Assembly: GCF_022539505.1 (NCBI RefSeq) | Contig: NC_061510.1 | Span: 227,748,043-227,812,042, forward strand | Source of the DNA: Lolium rigidum | Taxonomy: Eukaryota; Streptophyta; Magnoliopsida; Poales; Poaceae | Direction of reading: 5' to 3' | DNA length: 64,000 nucleotides | In this document: piece by piece, positions 11,171 through 22,394 of the stretch | How the letters are laid out: the number at the start of each line of letters is the position of its first letter | How positions within the stretch are numbered: the stretch's first letter is position 1 | Notes under the pieces: generated by a model | The model's database searches: none | Told to the model about the DNA's origin: nothing | The model's input: the letters and a program-made list of their open reading frames with translations, nothing else | Made by a program: the position numbers and the translations under genes

Positions 11171-13108
11171 TGTTTTGATCCCTATGGAGGCTAGTGGGGA
11201 CAATGTCGTCAATTTCTTATTAATTAGCGTGACTTAAGAGCTTGCATGGTTTATCCCAACTTTAGTTATGCTGTGCGTGGAAATAGACGCCGCATGCAAG
11301 GCTTGATTGGCTTAAAATTTATTCGCATGTGATCGACTAGTTGGATGTGGCCTGTGTGGCCTCCATGTATTAAAATCCACAATTACCTAATCGTGTTAAG
11401 CATGTTGATTGGCTGAAAATTATCCTCTGAAAAATCCCCTCGCACTATCATATGTCGCTTAGTCGCAATTTTTTCGCTATCAAGCCCAATAAACTGGTAT
11501 GGAGGGAGTAGAAGAATATAGGTTAGCATTCATGATATGTAGTAGATGTTATGATTAGTATGGTGTAGCAAAATACAAAGAATAAAAAGAAAAACGAAAA
11601 AAGAAATAAAAAAGAAAAAAAAGAAAGGAAAAAAGGGCGGCGAGACATGTAGCTAGAGCTGAGCCAGGCTAGCGATCGGCGAACAGCTTCACCGCGCTTG
11701 CTGACGAGGAGACCCCATGGCTTGCTGTCCTAACTGTGTGGTCCCGGAAGGCGCCAGCTCCAGAAGCGGGCTCCACCGCCCATCGCATTGGCGTAGGAGA
11801 AGAAGCGGTGCTTTGTGGGGCCAGACACGTATGCAGATAGATAGTTGTCCCACCCCAGCCAGCTGGTACAGTAGCTTCTTTCCGTTGCGTTGCGTCGGAT
11901 GAGAAACTAGCTGGCTGCCTGATACTACGAAATGAAGTTAAACATGGGACGATACGCAATGCCGGTGGAGATTTGGCAAAGCACGCCGACGTGTCTTCCG
12001 TGGCATGTTCGATGACGACGTGATTGGTGACTCGTACCACCACCCATCACCTGAAGAAAGAGGAGGTTTGCAGCCACGACTCACGATGCCATTTTGGTCG
12101 GATCTAGTGTAGTGTAGTAGTAGTTCTACGATTTGCGTGACCAAATTGCAATTTACTGCAAGCTGGATGGTCCGATCTGGCGGTCTGTCCCGCGCGCGCA
12201 GCCACAATTCACAAGACAGATACTGGAGGAAACCGGAGGTCTGACTAATTAAATTCCCCTGCTCGCTCTGACCAGACCGAAACGCAATGAATGTGCGCGC
12301 GCCTTCTTTCCTTCTCCGGTACGGGTTTGGTCCCTGTCAGAATCTACCAGCGCGCCCGCCCACTGTATTCAACACTTATAATAAACAGGAAAAAAAAACA
12401 TAGAAGGTCGATCACCATAAATAGCCTACGTACAGATACACTATTGGTATAACCTCTGTCTGCTACACACTGACGGTGCCCACGTTCGGCGCGTGAACGC
12501 CTACGTACTACGTACTGCTACACACTGAGTAGTACGTACTACCATGTTTCCAGGACCGACCGACCGACCTTAACTTCCTGCTAGCCACGTACTACGTAGA
12601 GTACGTACCGGCCAACGTGACGTGCATCGCGTACACGTGCGCACCGCCGTGGACGTATGGATCCACCCGCGCACACCTCAGCGCCACATCACCATCGGCG
12701 CCAACATCGCGTCCGTCCAACCGCCCAAAGCAACACGCTTAGCGATCAATCTTAGCCACAGCCCATAGCTCGGTGGAATTTGTGTTTTCTTGCGCGGGGC
12801 TGTCTTTTTCCACCACCATGTCCTGATTCTTAGCTCAGCTAAAACACTGCTCAACACGCGTCCCTAATCAACCATCTTTTTTCAGGCCTCCCGTATTTAT
12901 AACCTGACGACGCATAGGGAGCCAAAAAGGAAACGAATAGCTGAATATGATGGGCCTGGCCGACATCACACGAAAGATCACATCCAAATCCACCCACAGT
13001 TTCAGTTCACGGGCCGGCAGCCCACCGATGCCTAGGTTTGCTATGTACCCAAAAAAACCACATTTCTTTCCACGATAATATCGTATATGTTTACATTTGC
13101 AAATCTTC
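11171..13108. other. Unassigned intergenic DNA
   Basis: I see no supported gene here. There is an A-rich tract at 11575-11635. A GC-richer segment at 11640-12360 has short open frames on both strands but no recognisable protein. A cluster of TACGTA motifs lies at 12428-12610. The segment could be old promoter or transposon sequence. Confidence 0.5.
12428..12610. repeat. Cluster of TACGTA motifs
   Basis: CTACGTAC, TACTACGTACT, AGTAGTACGTACT, ACGTACTACGTAGAG and GTACGTACC recur within about 180 bp, with a short GACC repeat at 12554-12569. The motifs are self-complementary, so the cluster could be a degenerate repeat or a set of ACGT-core binding sites. The sequence alone does not decide. Confidence 0.5.
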
Positions 13109-13208
13109 TACTCCCTGCGATCTCTAAAAAATGTTGGTGGTTTGCTGCAATTTTGTACTACTAAAGCTGTACTTACTCACCAACACTTCTTAGGGATAGG
13201 AGGGAGTA
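13109..13208. mobile_element. Stowaway-type MITE, about 100 bp
   Basis: The two ends form imperfect terminal inverted repeats of about 30 bp that start TACTCCCT and end AGGGAGTA. TA at each end fits the TA target preference of Tc1/mariner MITEs. There is no coding capacity, which is normal for a MITE. Confidence 0.85.
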
Positions 13209-13966
13209 CCAAGTTACAGCCGCATAATTTCACAGCCGTTTCTACTTTCCCATTTCTTTTATGTGTGTGCACAAGCCACAACACAATTGACAAACTAGAA
13301 AAAAAAGTGAACTTTATCTGAACTACAATCTTCACTCCTCATAATCACATCTACGAAAGCGGGATCCAATACATACATATTCACCAAATTCACAAATTTA
13401 TCATTGTCGCCACCAATTTAAGTGGGTGATGTACTTTTATGGTAAGTGTTGTGCAAATTCAACCTCAAACATGGAAAATCCGGTGCCTAAACATTAAGAG
13501 TTTCATCTTTACACCACAAGCGGGTAAAGCTATAGACCTAGACGCACCGGAGAAGGTAGTAACAAGATCTGCTACATCGAAGGAACAAAGGGATGGACAA
13601 CAAGGAAGGAGAACATGAAAATAAAAAGCAAGAGGGAGGGGATGTGGGGAGCTGACCTGCAAGGATGAAACTTCTGAGAACCATAATCGAGGAGGGTCTG
13701 CCTCCAACTTGATGCGCGGGGACGAACCTATAGAATATAAATAGTACGGGATCAAAGAGGCAATAAACAAGAGGTCCAATTAAGGAGAGATGGCGAGAGA
13801 AAGATATACATAGAAGGCGACACAAGAAAGAAGAGCGAGAAAAAAGAAGGAAACACGTTGGTCACTCATGTGATGCTCTAGTTGCTATTGCCGAGTTTTA
13901 TTTTGATATGTACCATGGGTGGACTTAGGGCGACAAGGGATCCATTGGTGTCAACAGTGGCAGAGC
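13209..13966. other. Unassigned intergenic DNA
   Basis: I found no gene, motif or clear repeat in this stretch. Short open frames on the minus strand at 13465-13825 have no recognisable domain. Confidence 0.4.
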
Positions 13967-13969
13967 TAA

Positions 13970-15523
13970 GGGCATCTCCAACGCGGCGACCCATCCCGCG
14001 CCTGCGCATCCGGATGGGTCCAACCGGACAAAAACACGGCCCGGCGCGCGGACCCATCCCAAAAACGGATGGCCGTGGCGTCTGGGACGACCCAAACCCG
14101 GCCCAAATCTGGGATGAGTTTGCGTGGCCGCGGACGCCGATTGCTAGCCGCTCGCATCGTCCCCTTGTCCGCCCCTGGCCCGCCTGTCTGTCTCCCAAAA
14201 CACAATCCCCTCGCACACATCTCCCACCGCTCCGCCGCCACCCCAAGGACCGTCGATTTGGGAGCGGTGTCGACGCCGGCAAGCGGGGCGGAAGCATAGG
14301 TCGCGGCCCCGCGCTGCTTTCGCGGCGTCGTAGCAGAGTCGGAGGACGCCGTCGCCGACGCTGTTGTCAATCAACGCTTCCAGGGGGTTCTGCAGAGCAG
14401 TGATCGGTTCGTTCGGAGAACAGTATCTCCGGCAACCAACTGCAGAGGACACAGCTCGTCGGTTGTCAATCAACGCTTTCAGGGGGTTTCCTGGGATGCT
14501 TGGTAGCATAGACTGCATGCACTGGGAGTGGAAGAACTGCCTTTGGTTGGTAGGGGGCATACAACGGCCATTCTGAGGGGTGCACAATGATTCTTGAAGC
14601 TGTTGCTTCACATGACACATGGATTTGGCACTCATTCTTCGGAATGGCTGGCTCGCAGCGCTCTCCGGGATTTGATAGGCTAGCGTACGGTCAGTCCCCT
14701 GATGTGGATTTTGAGATCAATGGCCACCACTACACCAAGGGGTACTACCTTGCTGATGGTATCTATCCACCTTGGGCTACACTCGTGAAGACAATCCGAA
14801 AACCCAACTCAGAGCAGGAGGCAAGGTTTGCCAAAGAGCAGGAGGCAACCCGAAAAGATGTCGAGCGGGCGTTTGGCATCCTCCAAGCTCGTTGGGCTAT
14901 CGCCAGACACCCTGCCAGAGCCTGGAGTGTGCAAACTATGTGGGATGTGATGACCGCTTGTGTAATCATGCATAACATGATTGTTGAGGTAGAGCGGGAT
15001 GATTCACTCTTTGATAATGAGTGGGATGGCCAGAAAGAGTTGGTTACTCCTCAAGGTCCGGCATCATTCCAGTACATCCTCCATGCGCACCATGAAATTC
15101 GGGATCTAGCTGTACACAACCAGCTCCAGGCTGATTTGGTCGAGCACATGTGGCAGCATGTAGGCAACAATGCTGCAAACAACAATGATGAAGGAAATCC
15201 CAAAGCCTAGAGCATTTGTATCATTTTTACATTTTATTTGAATAATACTTTGTCATTGAATATGTGAACAATAAACTTATGTAATAATTTTTGAGAATTT
15301 GAACTATTATATTTTTTTTATAGTTTATTATGCTTTTATAGTAAATTTAGAGGCAAATAGCTACTATACGGCAATTCGACTCAAATCTGCCGCGTTGGGC
15401 GCAGCGCGCGACGCAAACGGACGCGCGAACGCGGGGCTCCGTCCGCGTGTCCGTGCGGCCACCCAAACGGCTCAAAACGGACGACCCAACGCATCCGTTT
15501 GGGTCGCAGGGCTGGAGATGCCC
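13970..15523 (+). mobile_element. PIF/Harbinger DNA transposon, internally deleted
   Basis: The element starts GGGCATCTCCAAC and ends with the inverted match CTGGAGATGCCC. It is flanked by TAA at 13967-13969 and 15524-15526, the three-base target duplication expected for PIF/Harbinger. The inner edges are rich in ACCCAA and CCATCC-type motifs. It carries part of a transposase but no second, Myb-like ORF. At 1554 bp it is shorter than a full element, so it is probably non-autonomous. Confidence 0.9.
14364..15210 (+). pseudogene. Harbinger transposase, C-terminal two thirds, broken
   Basis: Two adjoining open segments (up to 14576, then 14587-15210) encode pieces of a DDE-type nuclease. Visible blocks are GSFGEQYLRQPT, PGMLGSIDCMHW (with a catalytic Asp), [17 protein letters not shown] (second Asp) and [16 protein letters not shown] (catalytic Glu), then a C-terminal DLAVHNQLQADLVEHMW. 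The N-terminal domain is missing, a stop follows near 14577, and the segment normally holding the SHNDINVL motif is shortened. An approximately 30-bp block near 14363 recurs near 14462. The protein would have cut element ends during transposition; this copy cannot be functional. Confidence 0.85.
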
Positions 15524-15526
15524 TAA

Positions 15527-16107
15527 GTCTATAGGACAGTGGATCTCTCCCCTTAACCCCCATGAACATTTTACAAAACTACCTTGGAAATTTGCCATTT
15601 TGTCCAGAAACGTTGGTGTTTTTTTTCCATCTCATCCCATTTGCCTCCCTGAAAAATATGCTCAAGCTCAAAAATGTTGATACTCATGCCTACAAAAGCG
15701 GGATTCAATACATGCAATGCCGAGATCATAGATTTTCAATGTCTCTAATTCAAGCTGTTGATGTACTTTTATGGAAACTAGTGTGTACATTTAATTCTAA
15801 CATGAAAATTTAGTCCGCAAACTTTAGGAATTCGATCTTTACATTGCAAATATATTGAAAATATTTTTTAGATATCATATGAAAATATATTTCGTTATTT
15901 ATCTAATAATATTGATTTTGTATTTTGCATGTTAATAATTTTTGGTAAGAAATTAGTCAAACTTAACATAGTTTGACTTTCTAAAAATAATATAAACCTT
16001 AAGCTTTGGGATGGAGATAGTATTTAACTACCTAAAGAGTTTGTTGGATATCATGATACTTAGAAAAAATTATATCCATGTATTTTTACATAAATTTTAA
16101 GTTACTA
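15527..16107. other. AT-rich intergenic DNA
   Basis: No gene or clear element boundary is seen between the Harbinger element and the Helitron-like terminus at 16108. Base composition becomes strongly AT-rich after 15830. Confidence 0.4.
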
Positions 16108-16712
16108 CTAGTTGAATGCCCGTGCGTTGCTACGGCTCAATATAACACCTTCTAAATATAAAGGTGGACCCCACTAATTATCTACTCCCAAATACTAATA
16201 TATTCTCGTACAATGTTGGGGACATTGTATTCACCATCCCTATCTCTATCATAAAATGAGAATGGATTTTTGTACATAGGCATGGGTGTGGGTGTATTTT
16301 GGACCGTCGATTTATTCTTTGAGATTTCCGCTCGCCGTAGCAGATGGAAAATAGCTCTCACCTCCTTTTATCCAAATCTCAAAGAAAAACGGATGGTGAC
16401 GGAAACATGTGTAAGTACAAAAGTATTTTCACGATATAAAACCAAAATACAAAATAAAAAAACAGATAGTCAAATACACCCGTTGGACTTATCAAAACTG
16501 CTTCGGTAGAAAAAAAACTAAAAATCAAAAGAAATTGGTGAGCTATGATGATAATGCTAGTTAGGCCTTGTGTAGTGATGTGGTAGTGAGCTCACCACCG
16601 GTAAAATAAAGTTAATATTAGACTTCTATGTATACAGTGCTTAAGAATTTTTCGGGGATGCATTTAAGATGAAGAATAGATAAATCAATCACAGGATTAC
16701 TACAAACTCTAC

Positions 16713-16913
16713 TACCTCCGTCCCAGTTCATAGAGCTTGCACGTATCTCTAGGTTGTTAATTTGTCCAACATAATTTAATTGTACAGCATAAAAATTATA
16801 TCATTAAAAAGTAGAGTGTGTGAGTTTTCTAATGATATATATTTTGTATTATCATTGTTAAATTTACAACCTAGGGATACGCCTAAGCCTTATGAACTGG
16901 GACGGAGGGAGTA
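16713..16913. mobile_element. Stowaway-type MITE, about 200 bp (left arm)
   Basis: Long terminal inverted repeats begin TACCTCCGTCCCAGTTCATA and end TATGAACTGGGACGGAGGGAGTA. Such CTCCGTCCC ends and TA targets are typical of grass Stowaway MITEs. The partner copy is at 57986-58186. Confidence 0.85.
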
Positions 16914-18653
16914 GTATGCTTTGGCATCGGGAAGAGATGGAGTGATATCATGTTCTCCCTAGAGTCCCACATCCACACTTCAATTTTTTGACAAAAGAAT
17001 AAAATTATTGGATAAATACAATTTTGGTTTCACTTAGACACATTGGTTCCTATATGAAATTATTTCCACCAGTAAATTTGAGGCAGCAGTTGTTCCATTT
17101 ACACTTTCACTTGAAGCCACATATAGGAGATCTCGTCCCATTTTGGATTTAAGAAGTACCCGTTCCAGCTGCAAGTTCTCCTCCACCTAATTTACCTCTG
17201 AGTTTAAGAAGTGTCCAATCTTGACTTTTCTGCTTGCCCCTCACAGTGCAACAACCTGGGATCCATGAATCATCAACTTTTGCAGTCAAAACTACTTACC
17301 ACATTCTTCTCCTACACGTACTCGATAGGTTTAAGACATGGGCCTACACCATGACATCTCTTGGCGTGTAAGAAAAATTCTTGTGTTCCAGGGCACACAC
17401 ATACCATACTTTTCTGGGGTCTACAAGTTAATAAAAGTTACTGAAATTTAAAGATTGTATAGAGATCCCACCTTCAGAACATTGACATCCCTCATATACA
17501 ACTTCGACCATTGCTCCTTTCTATTTAACTACATAAATATGGCAGTCAGAGGATTATGACATAATTCATAAGAAATATACTTATAATATTTATTTTCATT
17601 CCACCAATCTAAACAATGTGTTTGTACATTGAAAATAGTCATACAAGTCGAGTGCACTTTGTCGGACGAACATCCAGTGAATTCAAGACTCGGCTGCAGA
17701 TCAACAAAGACATTACATTAGAAGAACCGAATACTGATTTGTGCCTGAAATGAAATAGATATCACATTAAATTTGACATAAGCTCACTGGTTGTTGGGCC
17801 CTTTCTAAAGGGGCGGCATTAAAATACACCATCTGAAATTGAATTATGATGGCAGCAGAGGTGAATATCCACAGGGCTATAAATCAAAATGAACAAATAC
17901 GCGGTGATGAAAAATATGAATTCTTGAGGTTCTCCAGTGTCTTTGACTGAAGAAAGAAAACAAAAGAACAATCCATGGCTAATTCTAACTGAAAAAAGTA
18001 TCTATTATAAGCACATCGCAGGATACGTTGCAAAGCGTATATACAAGCTATTATGTGGGTCTTGATTATCAGTGAAAGAAAGCAGATGGATGCATTTGTG
18101 CCCACCTGAAGCTTTTTCGGAACCTAGAGAATATACCGTGCCCCCTGAAGCCTTTTTGGAACCCAGAGACTATACCAGAACTAAACAAAGAATTTGAACA
18201 TTTTGCAATAGGGGTAGTCATCTAAAACAACCCACGATAGAAGCTTCCATTTTCAAAACATGTTTATCTTTGTTAGAACACAAGAATATGAAACAATCAG
18301 GAAAGGAAAGTCAATTTGCACAGAACCATAGACCTCATCCTTGATGTATTCTCCGTAATTTAGCAGAGCTCATTTACTTTGGATGGACAATCTCATCATA
18401 TATTTACTGAAGTTTGAACATTTTTACAACATATCAAATCAGAACCAAGAAAAATGAACTTTAATTAAAAGTAAAAGATAAAAAATGGACTCAATGGATC
18501 TTACGCAGCTACAAGCAAGCATGCAACACCAAGTACTGCACTTGTGCCAATTGATCTCTTTCAGGAACAGGACATTATTCTTCCATGACCTAATTGATAA
18601 AGTGTAAGAAGGAAATCTGTTAGAAGAGTCATTTTTTTTGTACTTTTAGTTTC

Positions 18654-21358
18654 TAGAACTTCTTTAAGTAGACACGCTTACTTTCAGATGCCAGTATATG
18701 ATTAATGTCCTCATACCTATCCTTCTCAGTGGTTCCCAAAAAATCTGGTGAAGACCTTTTCTTGCTCTGTTAAAAGGCAAAAATAACATTACAGTAGCAA
18801 TAGAAAAACACATGGAGAACAAGAATAATAGATCAGTGCAATTATCTATAGAATCACACATGAATCAGATATATGAAATCTATTAGGATAAAATAATTCC
18901 TTGTTCAAAGAAGACAGATTTGTAAAAATGGGAGTGCTATTGGTTCAGTGCATTAGGTGCAAAATTATACTCTTTCCAACTTCCAGGTGATGCACGTGCT
19001 TTACACATAATGAGTATTTAGAAAACCATAGAACACAATGTACTAAACCTCCTCGCCAGATTGCCCGCTTTGATGGGCTTCAGTTTGCATGTGTTGTGCG
19101 TCAAGTAATTATTGCCGAAGTGAGTACTAATTTCTCTTCTTTACATGTGTGTCGTTTTCATGTAGAGCCTAAGTCTTCTTTGATTATTGTCAGAAGAATG
19201 GAACGTAAATGTTCAGAAGGCAAAAGATTAACTTTCCTGGAAATGCCTCTGGCACTGCATATAGTGAATAGTGATTGCATGTCAATCTCTTTGGACAGCC
19301 TGATTGGAAAATAGTAGCTGAGATCAACCTGCAATTCCACCAAGTCTCTAGATATCATTTTGGTTACCAAGCGCAGTACAGAATAACAATGAACAAAACT
19401 GTAGAATGACAGTGAAACCTGGAACCAAGGTTCGGTAGAACTGTATTTTAGGCTCTTAGCTGATATTCGTTCAGGAGGGTTTTTTTTTTAGAATATTCAG
19501 GAGGGATTTTAGTAGTACAATATCAAGCTCGTAACTGAATCTAGTACAGTGATTAAACACCCATGGAAGAGGGGCTACTTACTGATTCAATTCAATGATC
19601 TGGACTTCTTGCCTGTACAATGCTTACACCACTTCCCATCAGCACGTAATGAGTGTGAACCAACATCCCTCAAACGACAAAGAGAAATCGGAACCCTACA
19701 AAACACTGCCAGCGGCAGGCCACTACTACATATCAGTTATTCGTCATATTCCCCGAAAGGCACTAAGGTAGTAACACATGGACCGACTTAAATTTGGGCA
19801 TGAAGATGGTTTTGTCCCTGACCTTGATGACTCTCTGAAGTTAACTTAATCTATAGAGTGAAACAATTGTGTTACAACTTCCTTGAAAAAAGAAACATAT
19901 GGATACTCTTAACTTCATAGTTCTAGCGAAATCCATAAAACCACCATGTAAATCATATGCATATTTACAGCGAACTAAACCATACACCACCGCACAATAA
20001 GAGTAGACCAATTACGGAATATCACCCTATTGCTAAACTATGGCACATCTTTATTGTAAGAAGTAAGCTTCATACCTCAATAACCTCCCACAATTCTTCT
20101 GAGCAAGATATGGATTATAATTGAGAACTGAAATGTAGAAGCATTCAATTCCAATTAGGAATTGCAGTGCGCACGTTCCGCTTTGCTGAAACTACTGGAC
20201 ATAACATTCGGATTCAAAATATTGCGAGAATAACCTAAAACTATGAGTGCCCAACAACCACGGTATATCTAATGGAAATCCCCTCCTAGCAGAAGCAAAT
20301 CAAGCTACTGAATAACCTGAAACTATGAGTGTTTGACAACAACAACAGTAGTTCTAATGGCGTGTGAAAAAGGTTACCTAAAGCATTAATAAAAAATGTA
20401 GTAATAAATGATCTTTAAGATAAAAATGTGATCGAGTACATGCTATATTGCTGATATGAAAATTTCACATCCAAAATTCCAGAGATAATGTCATCCATGT
20501 GACAGTAAACATGGATAATCTATGCGCTTACATCAAAAAACAAAGGGCATGGTCCTGCAAGTAATACCTGACCTTGACGGGCACTGTGCCCAAGTAAAGT
20601 ACATGGACATTTTACAAGATTAAACAAACTATCGAGCACTCCCCAATCTGATTTCCTTGGGATTCAAGGTGAATTATTCTGTGGCGCCTAAAAAATCTCC
20701 TTGGACATAGCATTTAGTAGAAAAGCAGAATTGAGACAAAAAGTTCGGCTGACAAACCAGTTAATTAGAACTGATGGATGATCTTGTTGCTATTACGGCC
20801 AAGGTACTCTGAATCTTGTTGTTCAATCGATAGAGGTTGCTGCAGTAACTTAATATCTAATATTAGCATAACCAAAATAAATGATCTTCCTGATAAACTC
20901 ATAATGGATAGGAAAAAAGAAAAGCTGATTTAGTCATTGAGGAACCGGGAAAAAAGGAATGGACCGTGAATCGAAGAAAAGTTTGTAGCATGTGCATATA
21001 AAAATGTAACTGAGAAGAGAAATAACACAAAACTCAAAGCTTTCCACGATAGAATCCATCATCTATTTTTTCCCTAGTAGAAAATATCTGGCATGATGGT
21101 TCCTGCATCAATCATAGAGGCTTACGAATGGTCTCTAAACTGTTTGTGTTCTTTGCAGTAGTTCCTACACCGGTCAGTTGAATATATGGTTAGAAACCAA
21201 ATAGTTTTTTTACTCCTCCAATTCTATTTTCTCTACCCTGTCAAAATAATTTAGAGACCAGTGCGTTGCATGTGTAAGTATATTGGGCTGGAGTAATCTT
21301 GAGTTCTTTCATCAATTTTACAACTTCAGCAGAGCCAATGGCATACCTGGTCGCCATG
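18654..21358 (-). other. Exon-like segments inside the Helitron candidate (left arm)
   Basis: On the minus strand, several open segments are bounded by AG and GT and have protein-like composition. In order they are: a short ATGGCGACC exon at about 21358 with a GTATGC donor; a piece containing NYNPYLAQKNCGRLLR; a piece that can be joined to it (ESSRSGTKPSSCPNLSR); a Cys-containing piece (DGKWCKHCTGKKSRSLN); and a last piece ending ESKRVYLKKF and a stop. I do not recognise the gene. Reading frames do not join cleanly across all segments, which fits either a captured gene fragment or a real multi-exon gene that I cannot resolve. The right-arm copy is at 53543-56246. Confidence 0.3.
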
Positions 21359-22394
21359 GTAAACTGGCCTTCCTGGAGATGAATTCAGAGGTGAGAGCGA
21401 TTAGCTTGCGGCAAGGAGCTGGGTGACCTTCAGTACGCAACACGTCAGGGAGCAGGCTGACAGGAGTTTGGGGAAAACACGGGCAACAAAATATCGCGAA
21501 GGACAACAACACCATGATCTAGGAGAGGTGAGCTCATGGGTTTGTGGGTTGTTAGACAGCCATGAGGTCAGGTCGACGGCGACCGTCCAGGGCATCCAAT
21601 TCGTAGTTGCAAGAACAGCTCATGCCCGGCCGAATCTTGGCGACCACGCCGTCTCCAATTCTTCGATGATCAGTAGGGCTGGGTGAGCGGATGACTGCGT
21701 CTAGGCCGGTTCAGATATCGTGTTGCCGGAGCCGTGCGCGAAGGTGTGGACGCCTCGTCGCACCATGTGGATGGAGGCGGCGAGGTCCAGGAGATGTGGA
21801 TCGGGATGGTGAGGGCCAGTAGATGCTGATCGAGGCGGCGAGGTCCAGGAGATGTGGACGGTGGCAGCGCAAAGGAATTGTGGATTTTGACGGGGAGAGA
21901 GAGAGAACAAGCGTTGCGGGATCGAACAAGAGAACGAGAGGGCGGCGGGAGGGCTGGCCGGGTGAATGAGACGGGAGCGCCGGCGGGATTCTGTGGTAGG
22001 GTTTCGAGGAGGTCAGGAGCGATGGGTCGCGGCCGTGGCTCCAACCGGTATCTTCACTCATCGGTGGCAGACAGTCGTAATTAGCAAATCCAAGGATTAC
22101 AATAACATATTGTATCGTTGGATTTAGATCAAACGGTCAGGATGTTTCCAATCTCCTTCACCAAACGCGTTGTATGACGTACGACCAACTCGAATATAAT
22201 AGTAAAGATTAGATTTATATTGTTCATAAATTATATGTGTAAATTGTGACATTCCCAGTTAGTGGAGATGCTATACTTATAACCTTGTCTCGTTAACCCC
22301 ATCTAATCTCCTGGTAATTTTATCAATTCTAAAAGAAACATATATATAATAAGAATATCTTCTTCATAAACCTTGCGTAGCACCACGAGTCTAA

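Larger units (their letters stand above)
16108..22208 (-). mobile_element. Putative non-autonomous Helitron carrying exon-like fragments
   Basis: On the minus strand the element starts TCTTTACTATTATA at 22208 and ends in CTAG at 16108. It lies between A and T, the Helitron insertion rule. A short hairpin (CCGT, eight-base loop, ACGG) lies about 10 bases before the CTAG. No Rep/helicase ORF is visible, so it would depend on another copy. It contains a Stowaway MITE and several exon-like segments that could be captured host gene pieces. Helitrons have few diagnostic features, so the pairing of these two ends is an inference. The right-arm copy lies at 52693-58775 and lacks the last 16 bases because contig 2 ends there. 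Confidence 0.55.

Noticed and set aside
11669..12043. A 124-residue minus-strand frame as a gene
   Set aside because: There is no recognised domain, no clear promoter or splice context, and it is flanked by unassigned DNA.
21670..22084. Proline-rich open frames on both strands
   Set aside because: They are GC-rich sequence with no domain, and the different frames overlap completely. Possibly a 5' leader of the exon-like segments, but not a supported protein.
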